From assembly GCF_014698965.1 (NCBI RefSeq), contig NZ_JACXAE010000039.1, positions 62,001 to 126,000 on the forward strand: 64,000 bases of DNA. The letters run 5' to 3'. Source of the DNA: Iningainema tapete BLCC-T55 (lineage in GTDB: Bacteria > Cyanobacteriota > Cyanobacteriia > Cyanobacteriales > Nostocaceae). The notes under the pieces are model-generated. The model was given only the letters and a program-made list of their open reading frames with translations, had not been told where the DNA came from and searched no databases. Shown in pieces: positions 9,326 through 18,045 of the stretch (position 1 is the stretch's first letter; each line of letters opens with the position of its first letter). Both the position numbers and the translations under genes were made by a program.

Positions 9326-10489
9326 CTACTGAGGTTGTCCGTATGCTTCAACTCTACGCATTGACATCGTAGAAATAAACAAAGATGAAAATACAGTCTC
9401 AAAGCCTATAATCACCAAAGTTGCTCCAAATGCAGACCATTCTGGAAAAGGAAGCGGCATGAGATTAGATTGAATCCACTTAGAAATGATAGACAGTAAA
9501 ATCATACTTCCGCTCAAAATCATGCTTCCGCCCATCAAAAGTCCAGTCTCTAACTTAAATAACTTATAGAACTTGCGCAGCAAAGGATTATCACAATCAA
9601 AGCGACGACTCCAAGAATAAGTCTTCGCGTTTAGACCTAAACTTAATATTTCAAAGCCGACTACACTAAAAATTGTGGCAAATATACCTGTAACAACTCC
9701 AAGTGTTCTACCCTCATATTTCCACAGTTCAGCAAGTACAACAAAATGAGTTAGCATTCCCAATATGAGTAAAAATAATCCTGGGTAGATAAACAATTGA
9801 TTTGGAGAATACAGCAGCATCATTCTCACACTGCGCCAGCCATCGCGAAGCGTGCGTAACTTAGATTCTCCCTTCCGAGGGGCTAATTGAATGGGAATTT
9901 CCTTAACTTTCAACCGGGCAAGTCCTGCATTAATTGCGAGTTCCAAGTTAAACTCCATTCCAGGACTCACTGGTTCAATCATATTGTAAGCCTCTCTACT
10001 GAATCCACGAAATCCGCAATAAACATCTGTGTATTTCGTGCCAAACAAAACATTGAGTATTCCTGTAATTGCCGGATTTCCAATCAGACGATGCAGCCAC
10101 GGATTGTTTTCTAATCCTTTTTTGCCAAGAAAACGACTACCTGTAACAAAATCGTAGCCATCATAAATGAGAGCATTCAAAAAATGAGGAATTAGCCGGA
10201 AGTCGTAAGTATCATCAGCATCCCCCATGATGAAATACTTACCTCTTGCATTAGCAAAGCCTTTGAGGTAAGCATTACCATAGCCTCGCTGTGGTTGGTG
10301 TATTACTGTTACCCCCATGCTTTTAGCAATCTCAACCGATTTGTCGGTAGAACCGTTGTCACAGACAACAATTTCACCATTAATTCCAGCTTTCCTAAAG
10401 GTAGTCAAAATCTTCTCAATACAACTGCCAATACCTGCTTCTTCGTTCAAACAGGGCATTACTACTGAAACTAAAGGTTGTTGTAACAT
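9326..10489 (-). CDS. Glycosyltransferase family 2 with C-terminal membrane domain, 387 aa
   Basis: GT2 (GT-A fold) enzyme of the dolichyl/polyprenyl-phosphate sugar synthase type. 'SVVMPCLNEEAGIGSCIEKI' starts the fold, 'VVCDNGSTDKSVEIAK' follows, and 'YFIMGDADDTYDF' is the metal- and nucleotide-binding D-x-D region. Four hydrophobic segments in residues ~235-375 anchor it, as in DPM/GtrB-like proteins that load a sugar onto a polyprenyl phosphate. This could supply the lipid-linked donor for the GT-C-like protein at 6950-8632; that pairing is inference. Confidence 0.88.
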   Translation of the reverse strand: MLQQPLVSVVMPCLNEEAGIGSCIEKILTTFRKAGINGEIVVCDNGSTDKSVEIAKSMGVTVIHQPQRGYGNAYLKGFANARGKYFIMGDADDTYDFRLIPHFLNALIYDGYDFVTGSRFLGKKGLENNPWLHRLIGNPAITGILNVLFGTKYTDVYCGFRGFSREAYNMIEPVSPGMEFNLELAINAGLARLKVKEIPIQLAPRKGESKLRTLRDGWRSVRMMLLYSPNQLFIYPGLFLLILGMLTHFVVLAELWKYEGRTLGVVTGIFATIFSVVGFEILSLGLNAKTYSWSRRFDCDNPLLRKFYKLFKLETGLLMGGSMILSGSMILLSIISKWIQSNLMPLPFPEWSAFGATLVIIGFETVFSSLFISTMSMRRVEAYGQPQ

Positions 10490-10512
10490 ACCATATCCTC
10501 AATTGGTAGATA

Positions 10513-11640
10513 TCAGTTCAAAGAGTTCAAGATTTCTATATAGCGATCGCTAATTTGTTTAGGCTCATATCGCTCTAAATAAGCAGAACGGATTGACTCT
10601 GGCGTCATCGACTGCTCATTAATTAATTTGACAGTTTCCATGACACTATTAGCAAAGTTCTCTGGATGAACATACTCCACTAATTTGCCCAACCGCGAAT
10701 CAGATAAAATATCTGGTAGCGCCCCTGCATCGGTTGCCACTAGGGGACGACCACAAGATAAAATTTCTAAAGCAGCAAGGCATTGTCCTTCTATGTGAGA
10801 TGCGAATACAAACAGATGACATGAGGCGATCGCATCTTCAATTTGATCGTAGGGAATATTACCATGAAAAATCACACTGTTGCTAATCTCTAGCTCTCGA
10901 GTTAGTTGCTCAAGTTCCTGACGCAGATAACCATCACCGAATAAATGTAAACTTGGCTGAGTTTGTCCATCTGCTGGCATAAATTCTTTTAAATATTTCT
11001 GCTGAAAACAGCGAAATGCTTCGAGGATTAATGGAACATTTTTTTCTTTAACTAACCTTCCTAAAAAGCCAATTTTTAATTCTTTCACTGGTAATGGTTT
11101 AACTGTACCATAGTAATGAGGTAAAGGAAGAACTTCAATCCGTCCTTTATATCCTATGTGATGTAAACTTTCTATGAATAAGGATGATTGTACTAGTATA
11201 AGGTCAAAAACATTTAATGCTTCAAGAAGATGTTTTTTTTCTAAATAATTATCTGGAGTCGTCGGTCGGGAGGAGGTAATAAAAACCATCCTTTTTTTTG
11301 CACCAGCTTGGGCGCGAATCAGCTTCAAAATTTGTAGCGGAAAGAGCTTGCCGAATAGTACTACATCAGCGTGCTGAATCTGTTTTAAACCTGTTGGTAA
11401 AAGTAGCCAGTCTGGTACATTCCATATACACCCCCAACGCCAAGGATTGCGGACGATTGTTACACCGATATCTTGAGTAGACTTGAGTAGAGGTGACTTT
11501 TGTCCCCAACAAAGTAAAGTACAATTGTGATGTTTAGTTTTCAGGTGGGTAAGGAGATTTTTACAGAAAGTTTCAACGCCCCCTACTGGTGCAAATCCTC
11601 CACAGTAAAACAGAATTTTCATCCTCTTAGAATCTTTCAT
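10513..11640 (-). CDS. Glycosyltransferase family 4, copy A of a paralogous pair, 375 aa
   Basis: GT4 enzyme whose sequence follows the product of 5824-6948 almost motif by motif ('CGGFAPVGGVETFCKNLL', 'LLCWGQKSPLLKSTQDIG', 'KIGFLGRLVKEKNVPL', 'IEGQCLAALEILSCGRPLV'). The E-x7-E catalytic signature is intact in both. Divergence is greatest in the middle acceptor-domain loops. The frame begins at 11640; ATG at 11622 (MKILFYCGG) is an alternative. It lies 13 bp from the upstream GT4 gene and 23 bp from the GT2 gene. Confidence 0.9.
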   Translation of the reverse strand: MKDSKRMKILFYCGGFAPVGGVETFCKNLLTHLKTKHHNCTLLCWGQKSPLLKSTQDIGVTIVRNPWRWGCIWNVPDWLLLPTGLKQIQHADVVLFGKLFPLQILKLIRAQAGAKKRMVFITSSRPTTPDNYLEKKHLLEALNVFDLILVQSSLFIESLHHIGYKGRIEVLPLPHYYGTVKPLPVKELKIGFLGRLVKEKNVPLILEAFRCFQQKYLKEFMPADGQTQPSLHLFGDGYLRQELEQLTRELEISNSVIFHGNIPYDQIEDAIASCHLFVFASHIEGQCLAALEILSCGRPLVATDAGALPDILSDSRLGKLVEYVHPENFANSVMETVKLINEQSMTPESIRSAYLERYEPKQISDRYIEILNSLN

Positions 11641-11653
11641 ATAATTTGCACGA

Positions 11654-12751
11654 TCATTGAGAGCATAAATAAGAAAGCCACGATTTCTTCAGAACTTCAT
11701 AAGAATAACGCTGAAGGTAGAATTGTTGTAACTGTACTTGGTTTATGTCACCACGTGCCAGTCTATGTACCATTTGTCTCACTCCAGAGATAAACGCTTT
11801 TGGCTCTGGCGGAACTACTAAAGAGTTTGGGTTATCAACAGCATAATCTGGTATTCCGCCAACTCCATATGCGACAAATGGCACTCCACAAGCCATTGAC
11901 TCTAAAAGTACTAAAGGCGCACCTTCAGCACCAATAGTGGGAAGTAAAGTCAAATCATAATTGCAAAGCAGATCGACATAAGCTTGCCCCTCCGGATAAC
12001 GACCTAAGCATTTAACGCGATCGCCCAATCCTCTTGAGTTAATATAGTCTCGAATCGGTTCTTCCTCTGGTCCGCTACCATATATATGCAACTCATCCAA
12101 AAGATCTTTGAGTAGATCCCACTGCTGAACTAACCAGAAAGCCTGTTTGTGTGGTGCGAGCCGACTAAAAAATGCAGCCTTGGCTTTACCAAGTTCTACT
12201 GTTTTTATTACTGTTTGAGGTAGAGTGGCGGTTAATTCCAAAGGCTCTGGAATTGCCGGAATTGCGGGAACGGTTTTCTTCCAACCAAAACAAGAGGCAA
12301 AGGTTTTTGCTACAGTTGGGGATTGCCCCACAACTTCATTAAACCACCACCTCACACCCCAACGAGCATCGCGCCATCCAAAAGGCACACCTGACATCAC
12401 TTCATAGAAAATAGTTCTGACTTGCTTTGATAATGCTAAAGGTAGTATACTAAGATTCCAACCTGTACCTACGCCAAAATAAACATCAGGTTCAAAACTC
12501 CTTGCCACTTTTACTAAGTTTCTAAACTCTTCAAACTTCACCGCCAAAAAATTTGCTTTAACGCCAACAGATTTGAAAGGAAAAACCTGAATTTCATTGG
12601 TTTCTAAAGAATTTAACTCTGATTCTTGAATTGGCTCTGGTGTAACAATCAATACTTTTATACCTGCTTCGGCTAAAGATCTAGAGAGCCAACGTGTATG
12701 AGTCTGAATTCCGCCTTCAGCTATGAGTGAACCAAATAACAGTACTTTCAT
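11654..12751 (-). CDS. Glycosyltransferase family 4, 365 aa
   Basis: GT-B glycosyltransferase. The N-terminus 'LLFGSLIAEGGIQTHTRWLS' has the glycine loop of GT4 enzymes. The donor domain shows 'AAFFSRLAPHKQAFWLVQQ', 'VKCLGRYPEGQAYVDLLCN' and 'GAEGAPLVLLESMACGVPFV' with the E-x7-E pattern. It follows the ABC transporter gene by 27 bp on the same strand. It is not part of the close paralogue pair next to it. Sugar specificity is not readable. Confidence 0.9.
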   Translation of the reverse strand: MKVLLFGSLIAEGGIQTHTRWLSRSLAEAGIKVLIVTPEPIQESELNSLETNEIQVFPFKSVGVKANFLAVKFEEFRNLVKVARSFEPDVYFGVGTGWNLSILPLALSKQVRTIFYEVMSGVPFGWRDARWGVRWWFNEVVGQSPTVAKTFASCFGWKKTVPAIPAIPEPLELTATLPQTVIKTVELGKAKAAFFSRLAPHKQAFWLVQQWDLLKDLLDELHIYGSGPEEEPIRDYINSRGLGDRVKCLGRYPEGQAYVDLLCNYDLTLLPTIGAEGAPLVLLESMACGVPFVAYGVGGIPDYAVDNPNSLVVPPEPKAFISGVRQMVHRLARGDINQVQLQQFYLQRYSYEVLKKSWLSYLCSQ

Positions 12752-12778
12752 TTTCTTGTCAGTTAATAGTAATCTTGT

Positions 12779-14602
12779 TTACAAGAGTTGAGCGTAAGAA
12801 GCTTGATGGAGAGATGACTGGGCTTGATATAGTGACCAATATGTTCCCCGATGTGACAATAGCTGCTGATGAGTTCCTTGCTCTACGACGCAACCGTTAT
12901 GAAGGATAACAATGTTGTCGGCTCGCTCAATGGTAGACAATCGGTGAGCGATCGTAATTACAGTGCGTGAGCGACTGACTTCTTCGATTGCTTTCTGAAC
13001 GATCCGCTCTGAATTTGAATCCAATGCGCTCGTCGCTTCATCTAAAATTAAGATGTCAGGGTTTCTAATAATTGCTCTAGCTATGGCAATTCTCTGCCTC
13101 TGCCCACCAGACAATCTCGTACCACTATCCCCCACAATCGTGTCAAACTTCTCTGGTAATTCTTGGATAAACTCGTATGCATAAGCTTTTTTTGCTGCCT
13201 CTATAATTTCTAAATCCGTTGCACCCGGACAACCATAAGCAATATTTTCCCGCACAGAAGAGTTAAATAAAAATGTATCTTGACTAACCATCGCAATTGC
13301 GGAGCGCCAAGAACTTATTTGAAATTCTCTCAACTCGACACCATCAACTTTGATGTAGCCTGAATTAGCATCGTGGAATCGCATCACTAAATCGACTAGT
13401 GTTGACTTTCCACTACCAGATGATCCCACAATTGCAGTTGTTGTTCCTCTTTTGATTTGAAATGTGACATTTTTTAAAGTAGGCTCTGAATTAGCAGAGT
13501 ATTGAAAAGTTACATTTTCCAACGCGATTCCCGATGATAGTTTACTATATACTTGTGAACCATTTGGTAAATTTAATCCTGAAGTAGATGATAAAAAACT
13601 ATAAATCGACTCTACGCTACCTGATAGTAAAGCTAGTTGCGATCGCAAACTATTAAGATGGTTTATTCTTGGTAGCATTCGCAGTAGAGTCAGAGTATAA
13701 GTCAACAGTAACGGTAAGGCGGTGCCTTCTGAATGTGGAAGTAAGCTAGAACCTACAAATAGAAGTAGCAATAGTACAGCAATTCCTGTACTCTCGCTCA
13801 GAGGAGCAACTGCTGAGTTATATTTATAGGCTGACATTTCTGCCTCATATCTATTTTGTAGAGATTGCTGAGCAAACTCTAGTTTTATCTGCTCTAACCC
13901 AAATGATTTAACAACACGTATCCCCCGAATCATGTCTGTAACGAACGTCGAAAAATCTTCGATAGCTTTTGCTGCTTTATAACTATAAATATGTAACTTT
14001 TCTATAACAAACTTTAAACTTAGTAAAACTAATAATAAACTTAACGTCGTAAATATTGTTAATGTAGGTGATAGATTAATAAGTAAGAATAGCAAAGCAA
14101 AGATGACTAGTAATTCTCTTGCTATTTCAATAAAAGAAGAGGATAAATATTCACTGCGTTGAGCTTGTTCATTTACATAACTAAGTAATTTTCCTAAATT
14201 GGAACTACTATAATAGGTAAACTCTAATTCCAAAAAACGTTCAACACAATTTTGACGAATTGTTCTGCCAACTATTAATTGTAAATCATTTATTTTAATA
14301 TTAGAAAAATATTGAGCAATATTTTTAATACTAATTATTATTAAAAAAGTTATAGTAATTACTAATAATTGCCAACGAACCGGAACAGTGTTATAAAAAG
14401 TAGTTAAATATTTTCCAAATATAGGTAACTTTTCAGTGGCAAGCTTATTACTTCCTAACACCTGAACAAATGGCATTATTAGTGAAGTCGAGACTACCTC
14501 TAGAAAAGAAACTATACATGATAAAAATAAAGCCTTAATTGCTAGACTTTGCTGAGGTTTCATCAATTTGATGAAAATATCGACCACTTGAGAATTAATC
14601 AT
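12779..14602 (-). CDS. ABC transporter half-transporter, MsbA/PglK-like flippase, 607 aa
   Basis: A fused permease-ATPase. Residues ~20-320 hold six hydrophobic segments of an ABC exporter domain. The ATPase domain has Walker A 'VGSSGSGKST', Q-loop 'AMVSQDTFLF', signature 'LSGGQRQR', Walker B 'ILILDEATSALD' and the H-loop 'IAHRLS'. In a glycan cluster this architecture usually flips lipid-linked oligosaccharides or exports a polymer across the cytoplasmic membrane; no wzx/wzy genes are recognised here, so it may be the export step. Its ATG overlaps the upstream stop by one base (TAATG). Confidence 0.93.
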   Translation of the reverse strand: MINSQVVDIFIKLMKPQQSLAIKALFLSCIVSFLEVVSTSLIMPFVQVLGSNKLATEKLPIFGKYLTTFYNTVPVRWQLLVITITFLIIISIKNIAQYFSNIKINDLQLIVGRTIRQNCVERFLELEFTYYSSSNLGKLLSYVNEQAQRSEYLSSSFIEIARELLVIFALLFLLINLSPTLTIFTTLSLLLVLLSLKFVIEKLHIYSYKAAKAIEDFSTFVTDMIRGIRVVKSFGLEQIKLEFAQQSLQNRYEAEMSAYKYNSAVAPLSESTGIAVLLLLLFVGSSLLPHSEGTALPLLLTYTLTLLRMLPRINHLNSLRSQLALLSGSVESIYSFLSSTSGLNLPNGSQVYSKLSSGIALENVTFQYSANSEPTLKNVTFQIKRGTTTAIVGSSGSGKSTLVDLVMRFHDANSGYIKVDGVELREFQISSWRSAIAMVSQDTFLFNSSVRENIAYGCPGATDLEIIEAAKKAYAYEFIQELPEKFDTIVGDSGTRLSGGQRQRIAIARAIIRNPDILILDEATSALDSNSERIVQKAIEEVSRSRTVITIAHRLSTIERADNIVILHNGCVVEQGTHQQLLSHRGTYWSLYQAQSSLHQASYAQLL

Positions 14603-15360
14603 TATTTATTGTTTGTAACGGGCTGACGTTGAAAAATTAAGAGTTGCTGACCATGTACTTCTAAAGGCTGATTTGCTAAGTATAATCCTACTGATTGTAA
14701 TGATGTAAACAACTCCTGGTGTACTTCTTTAGTAGCTTTATGTAATTCCATAAAGATTAAATTCACCTGATTAAATAGTTCTAAATTAGACTTAACAAAA
14801 CTAAACTCACCTCCTTCAATATCTATTTTCAATACATCAATTGCTTGTTTTCCAACTAATTTTAGTAAATCTATGTAGGGAACAGTAACGGGTTTTGCTC
14901 CCTCAGTATAGTCTAAACCTGTAGCTAAATAGTTCTTGTGGTTAATCCACAGTTTCCCATCACCTAATTTATCTCCTAGCAAACCTTGCTTCAATTCAAC
15001 TCGATGACTCATACCAGCTTCTGATATGTTCTTTTTTGTTGTGGGAAGCAGAAACGGATTGGGTTCTACAAGAATATATTGTGTGTTGGCAAAATTGAAT
15101 TTACTTTGAAAACAAATATCTGCAAGGATACTAAAGTGACCTAAATGCGCTCCACAATCAACTACTAATTTTGGCGGAGAATTAACAAATTGAAATACTT
15201 GCCAATAGAATGGACAACAGAAAACATCTTGAAAACTAGCAACCTCATACTTGTTTTGAAGTGAAATTCTGCTTGTATTTGACAAACTAAACTCACAGGT
15301 GATCCAACGAGCTAAACGCCTGTAAAAGAAAAATGGCATACTCATATTAGTTAATTTCAA
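14602..15360 (-). CDS. FkbM-family methyltransferase, 252 aa
   Basis: The second FkbM-type enzyme of the cluster. 'LVVDCGAHLGHFSILA' is the SAM motif, 'YILVEPNPFLLPTTK' the second strand and 'VLKIDIEGGEFSFVKS' the family's D-x-E-G-x-E. The open frame starts at a TTG overlapping the gmd stop codon; ATG at 15345 or 15339 would give a product 5-7 residues shorter. Coupled to gmd upstream and to the ABC transporter downstream. Likely O-methylates a hexose or deoxyhexose; position unknown. Confidence 0.85.
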   Translation of the reverse strand: MKLTNMSMPFFFYRRLARWITCEFSLSNTSRISLQNKYEVASFQDVFCCPFYWQVFQFVNSPPKLVVDCGAHLGHFSILADICFQSKFNFANTQYILVEPNPFLLPTTKKNISEAGMSHRVELKQGLLGDKLGDGKLWINHKNYLATGLDYTEGAKPVTVPYIDLLKLVGKQAIDVLKIDIEGGEFSFVKSNLELFNQVNLIFMELHKATKEVHQELFTSLQSVGLYLANQPLEVHGQQLLIFQRQPVTNNK

Positions 15361-16325
15361 TTAAACGCTTGTTTGATGTTTGCCTGTATCATCATTTGGA
15401 TGATGTCACGCATCTGATAACGAGCTTGCCACCCTAGCTTTTGCTCTGCTTTAGTTGGATTTCCCTTACCTAGATGAATGTCAGTAGGTCGAAATAAACT
15501 TTCATCAATTATTAGATGCTCTTGCCAATCTAAATTTAGTTCCTCAAAAGTAATTGTAACGAAGTCTTCTAGCCGATGAGAAACGCCAGTTGCAATCACA
15601 TAGTCATCTGGCTCATTTTGTTGCAGCATTAAGTGCATTGCTTCAACGTATTCTGGTGCCCAACCCCAGTCACGCTGAATCTCTGTATTACCTAAAAAGA
15701 GTTTTTCTTGACTACCAGCAGCAATCCGACAGGCAGTAGAGACAATTTTTTGCGTAACAAAACGTTCTGGTCGTAAAGGAGATTCATGATTAAACAAGAT
15801 GCCGGAACAGGCAAATATATTGTAAGCTTCTCGGTAGTTAGCTAGTTGCCAAAACGCTGTTGCTTTAGCTACACCATATGGGCTGCGGGGACGAAATGGT
15901 GTCGTTTCATCGGCAGTATGTCCGTTTGTATCGCCAAAACACTCACTAGAGCCAGCATTATAGAGTTTGATCGGTTTACCTAAAAAGCGAATAGCTTCTA
16001 ACAGATTTAATGTACCTGTAGCGACACTTTCTAGTGTTTCTACTGGTTGCTCGAAAGACAAACCTACTGAACTTTGCCCTGCTAAGTTATAAACTTCATC
16101 AGGATCTATTTTTGTCAGTATTTGCAATACACTACGAAAGTCAGTTAGAGCCATAGACTCTAACTTAACTTGTTCCTTGATGCCCAAACGGAGCAAATTT
16201 TGGAAAGATGAAATTTGGGCATCTCTTGAAGTACCACAGACGCTGTAGCCTTTGCTCAGGAGCAGCGATGCCAGATAAGCTCCATCTTGACCGGATATTC
16301 CACAAATTAACGCTTTTTTCATCAA
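15357..16325 (-). CDS. gmd: GDP-mannose 4,6-dehydratase, 322 aa
   Basis: Extended short-chain dehydrogenase that converts GDP-D-mannose to GDP-4-keto-6-deoxy-D-mannose, precursor of GDP-fucose, GDP-rhamnose or perosamine. The N-terminus reads 'ALICGISGQDGAYLA', the GMD form of the NAD(P)-binding loop. 'YNAGSSECFGDT' and 'SPYGVAKA' (Y-x3-K) supply the catalytic residues, and 'GILFNHESPLRPERFVT' is characteristic of GMD. It is slightly shorter than the usual 340-370 aa. No reductase (fcl/rmd) or aminotransferase gene is in the window, so the final sugar cannot be named. Confidence 0.93.
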   Translation of the reverse strand: MMKKALICGISGQDGAYLASLLLSKGYSVCGTSRDAQISSFQNLLRLGIKEQVKLESMALTDFRSVLQILTKIDPDEVYNLAGQSSVGLSFEQPVETLESVATGTLNLLEAIRFLGKPIKLYNAGSSECFGDTNGHTADETTPFRPRSPYGVAKATAFWQLANYREAYNIFACSGILFNHESPLRPERFVTQKIVSTACRIAAGSQEKLFLGNTEIQRDWGWAPEYVEAMHLMLQQNEPDDYVIATGVSHRLEDFVTITFEELNLDWQEHLIIDESLFRPTDIHLGKGNPTKAEQKLGWQARYQMRDIIQMMIQANIKQAFN

Positions 16326-16396
16326 TTTTGTTTACTGTATTAGAAAACCGTAATTGCTGCATCAGCACTGCTAACTCAATCAGTGGAATTAGCCAT

Positions 16397-17758
16397 TTAT
16401 CTTGTTTGGCTAGATAAATTTCCTGATAAGATAGCTCGTAAAAATACTTCAAAGTATTGCCTGCATATAACTTCAGGTGTAAAGTACGACTGCAAATACT
16501 GACGTGCCGATTTACCCATCCGCTCTGCTAGAAGGCGATCTCGACTCAAGGAGCGAATAAATTGAGCTAGAGCGTAACTATCTGCGTTCTCAAATGTCTC
16601 ACCGCAGTTGGCTTCTGCAATCAGTTGTTTCAGATATGAATGCTCTGGACAAATCACAGCTATTGGTCTTCCGGTTGCTAGAGCAGAGTAAAGTTTGCTA
16701 GGAGCAACAAGACTAGACATACCTGCATCTACACTCACTAAAGATAAGTCACAGGCTGTGAGGGAATAAGGAAGGACGTGTCTTTCTTGATATGGCAAGA
16801 ATAAAAAGTTACTTAGTCCTAATCGATTGACCTCCTGAATAAGTTCTTCACGTTTAGCTCCTCCACCAATGATGACAAACTGAATTGGCTCATCTTTGAG
16901 GTATTTAGCTGCCTCTAATATAGTGTGTATATCATGACAACGACCCATGTTGCCTGAGTAGCCAACAGTAAATTTTTTTACTAGTTTATACTGATGCGCA
17001 AACCAGTTGTCTTCTTTGGCGATGGGTACAATCAAATTAGGATCAGCCCAACTGTGAATAACCGTCAGGCGTGAGGCAACTTCTGGATAGTTTGCTGCTA
17101 CTTGTAGCTTCATGGCTGGACTGAGAACTATAATCCCTTTAGCCTTGCGTAAAACCTGTCGATTTACAGCGTGCCAAAATTTAGTTAGCCAATGGTATTT
17201 TGGTATTACTTTTAATGAAACGGCAATATCTGGGTAAAGATCATAAAGGATGCAAACATATGATAGTCCAAACAACACATGAGCTAGATAGCCTAATATG
17301 GGCAAAAATGGAGGAGCAGTAGTTAGTAGTACTAGGTTGCGACGGCGAACAGCACTAAATAGATAAGCAACTGCTTGCAACATGAATAAAATACCGTTGA
17401 TCAGCTTACCGCGAATTCTTTGTGAAGATTTAGCTTTGGATGTAGATGGTTTACTACTCGGCGTAAAACATCGCCTAATTCGCAAACTACCTAACTGCTC
17501 TAGTGACGAAGCACAAGTAGTTCCAAAAGCATAGCTAGGTTGACTGGTGAATACTTCAATATCTAGTCCTTGTTGCGCCAAATGCCTTACTAGTTCCTCA
17601 ATTAACTGTCCAGTAGGAGCGTAGTCTGGAGGAAAAAACTGTGTGATAACGGACAGTTTAATCAGCTGCCCAATTTCCACAAATGTGAGATTGTCTACGT
17701 GTAAATTCTCATATTTGTTAATTTCACTTACTTCCTTCAGTTTTTCAGTATTATTCAC
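16397..17758 (-). CDS. Glycosyltransferase family 4 (WbuB-like), 453 aa
   Basis: GT4 enzyme opening with 'LSVITQFFPPDYAPTGQLIEE' spread over residues ~34-54, a WbuB-like start, with a hydrophobic stretch near residue 130-165. The donor domain holds 'FTVGYSGNMGRCHDIHTILE' and 'LVAPSKLYSALATGRPIAV' with the P-S-K-x-Y form common in WbuB. The frame starts with GTG at 17758 and has ~30 extra residues before the conserved region, so the true start may be internal. First gene of the minus-strand cluster, divergent from the Wzc-like gene. Confidence 0.87.
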   Translation of the reverse strand: MNNTEKLKEVSEINKYENLHVDNLTFVEIGQLIKLSVITQFFPPDYAPTGQLIEELVRHLAQQGLDIEVFTSQPSYAFGTTCASSLEQLGSLRIRRCFTPSSKPSTSKAKSSQRIRGKLINGILFMLQAVAYLFSAVRRRNLVLLTTAPPFLPILGYLAHVLFGLSYVCILYDLYPDIAVSLKVIPKYHWLTKFWHAVNRQVLRKAKGIIVLSPAMKLQVAANYPEVASRLTVIHSWADPNLIVPIAKEDNWFAHQYKLVKKFTVGYSGNMGRCHDIHTILEAAKYLKDEPIQFVIIGGGAKREELIQEVNRLGLSNFLFLPYQERHVLPYSLTACDLSLVSVDAGMSSLVAPSKLYSALATGRPIAVICPEHSYLKQLIAEANCGETFENADSYALAQFIRSLSRDRLLAERMGKSARQYLQSYFTPEVICRQYFEVFLRAILSGNLSSQTR

Positions 17759-18045
17759 TAGCTTGATACCCCTATGAGAAATCTTTCACATTTGGCTAAC
17801 TATAGATTGCCCAGAAAATTTCCAAGATTAACAAAGCTGTAAAAAGTTTTGTAACTTGGTTAAGTTATTAACAAAAATTTTATTTGAGAGAAAATATGAG
17901 AGAAACTCTTAATGCATCAGTAGTTTTACGGAAGGCTATATGGTAATACTCAAGTTACTATTGTCCATAAAAATGCCGCTTCTAACTTTTAAGCAGAAGT
18001 AGTCATCAAAATAAAGTCTAAATTACAAATAAGCATAAATACATA

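Noticed and set aside
16165-16452. 95-aa frame on the minus strand spanning the gmd start
   Set aside because: Overlaps gmd and the adjacent glycosyltransferase gene in another frame; gmd has clear family motifs.
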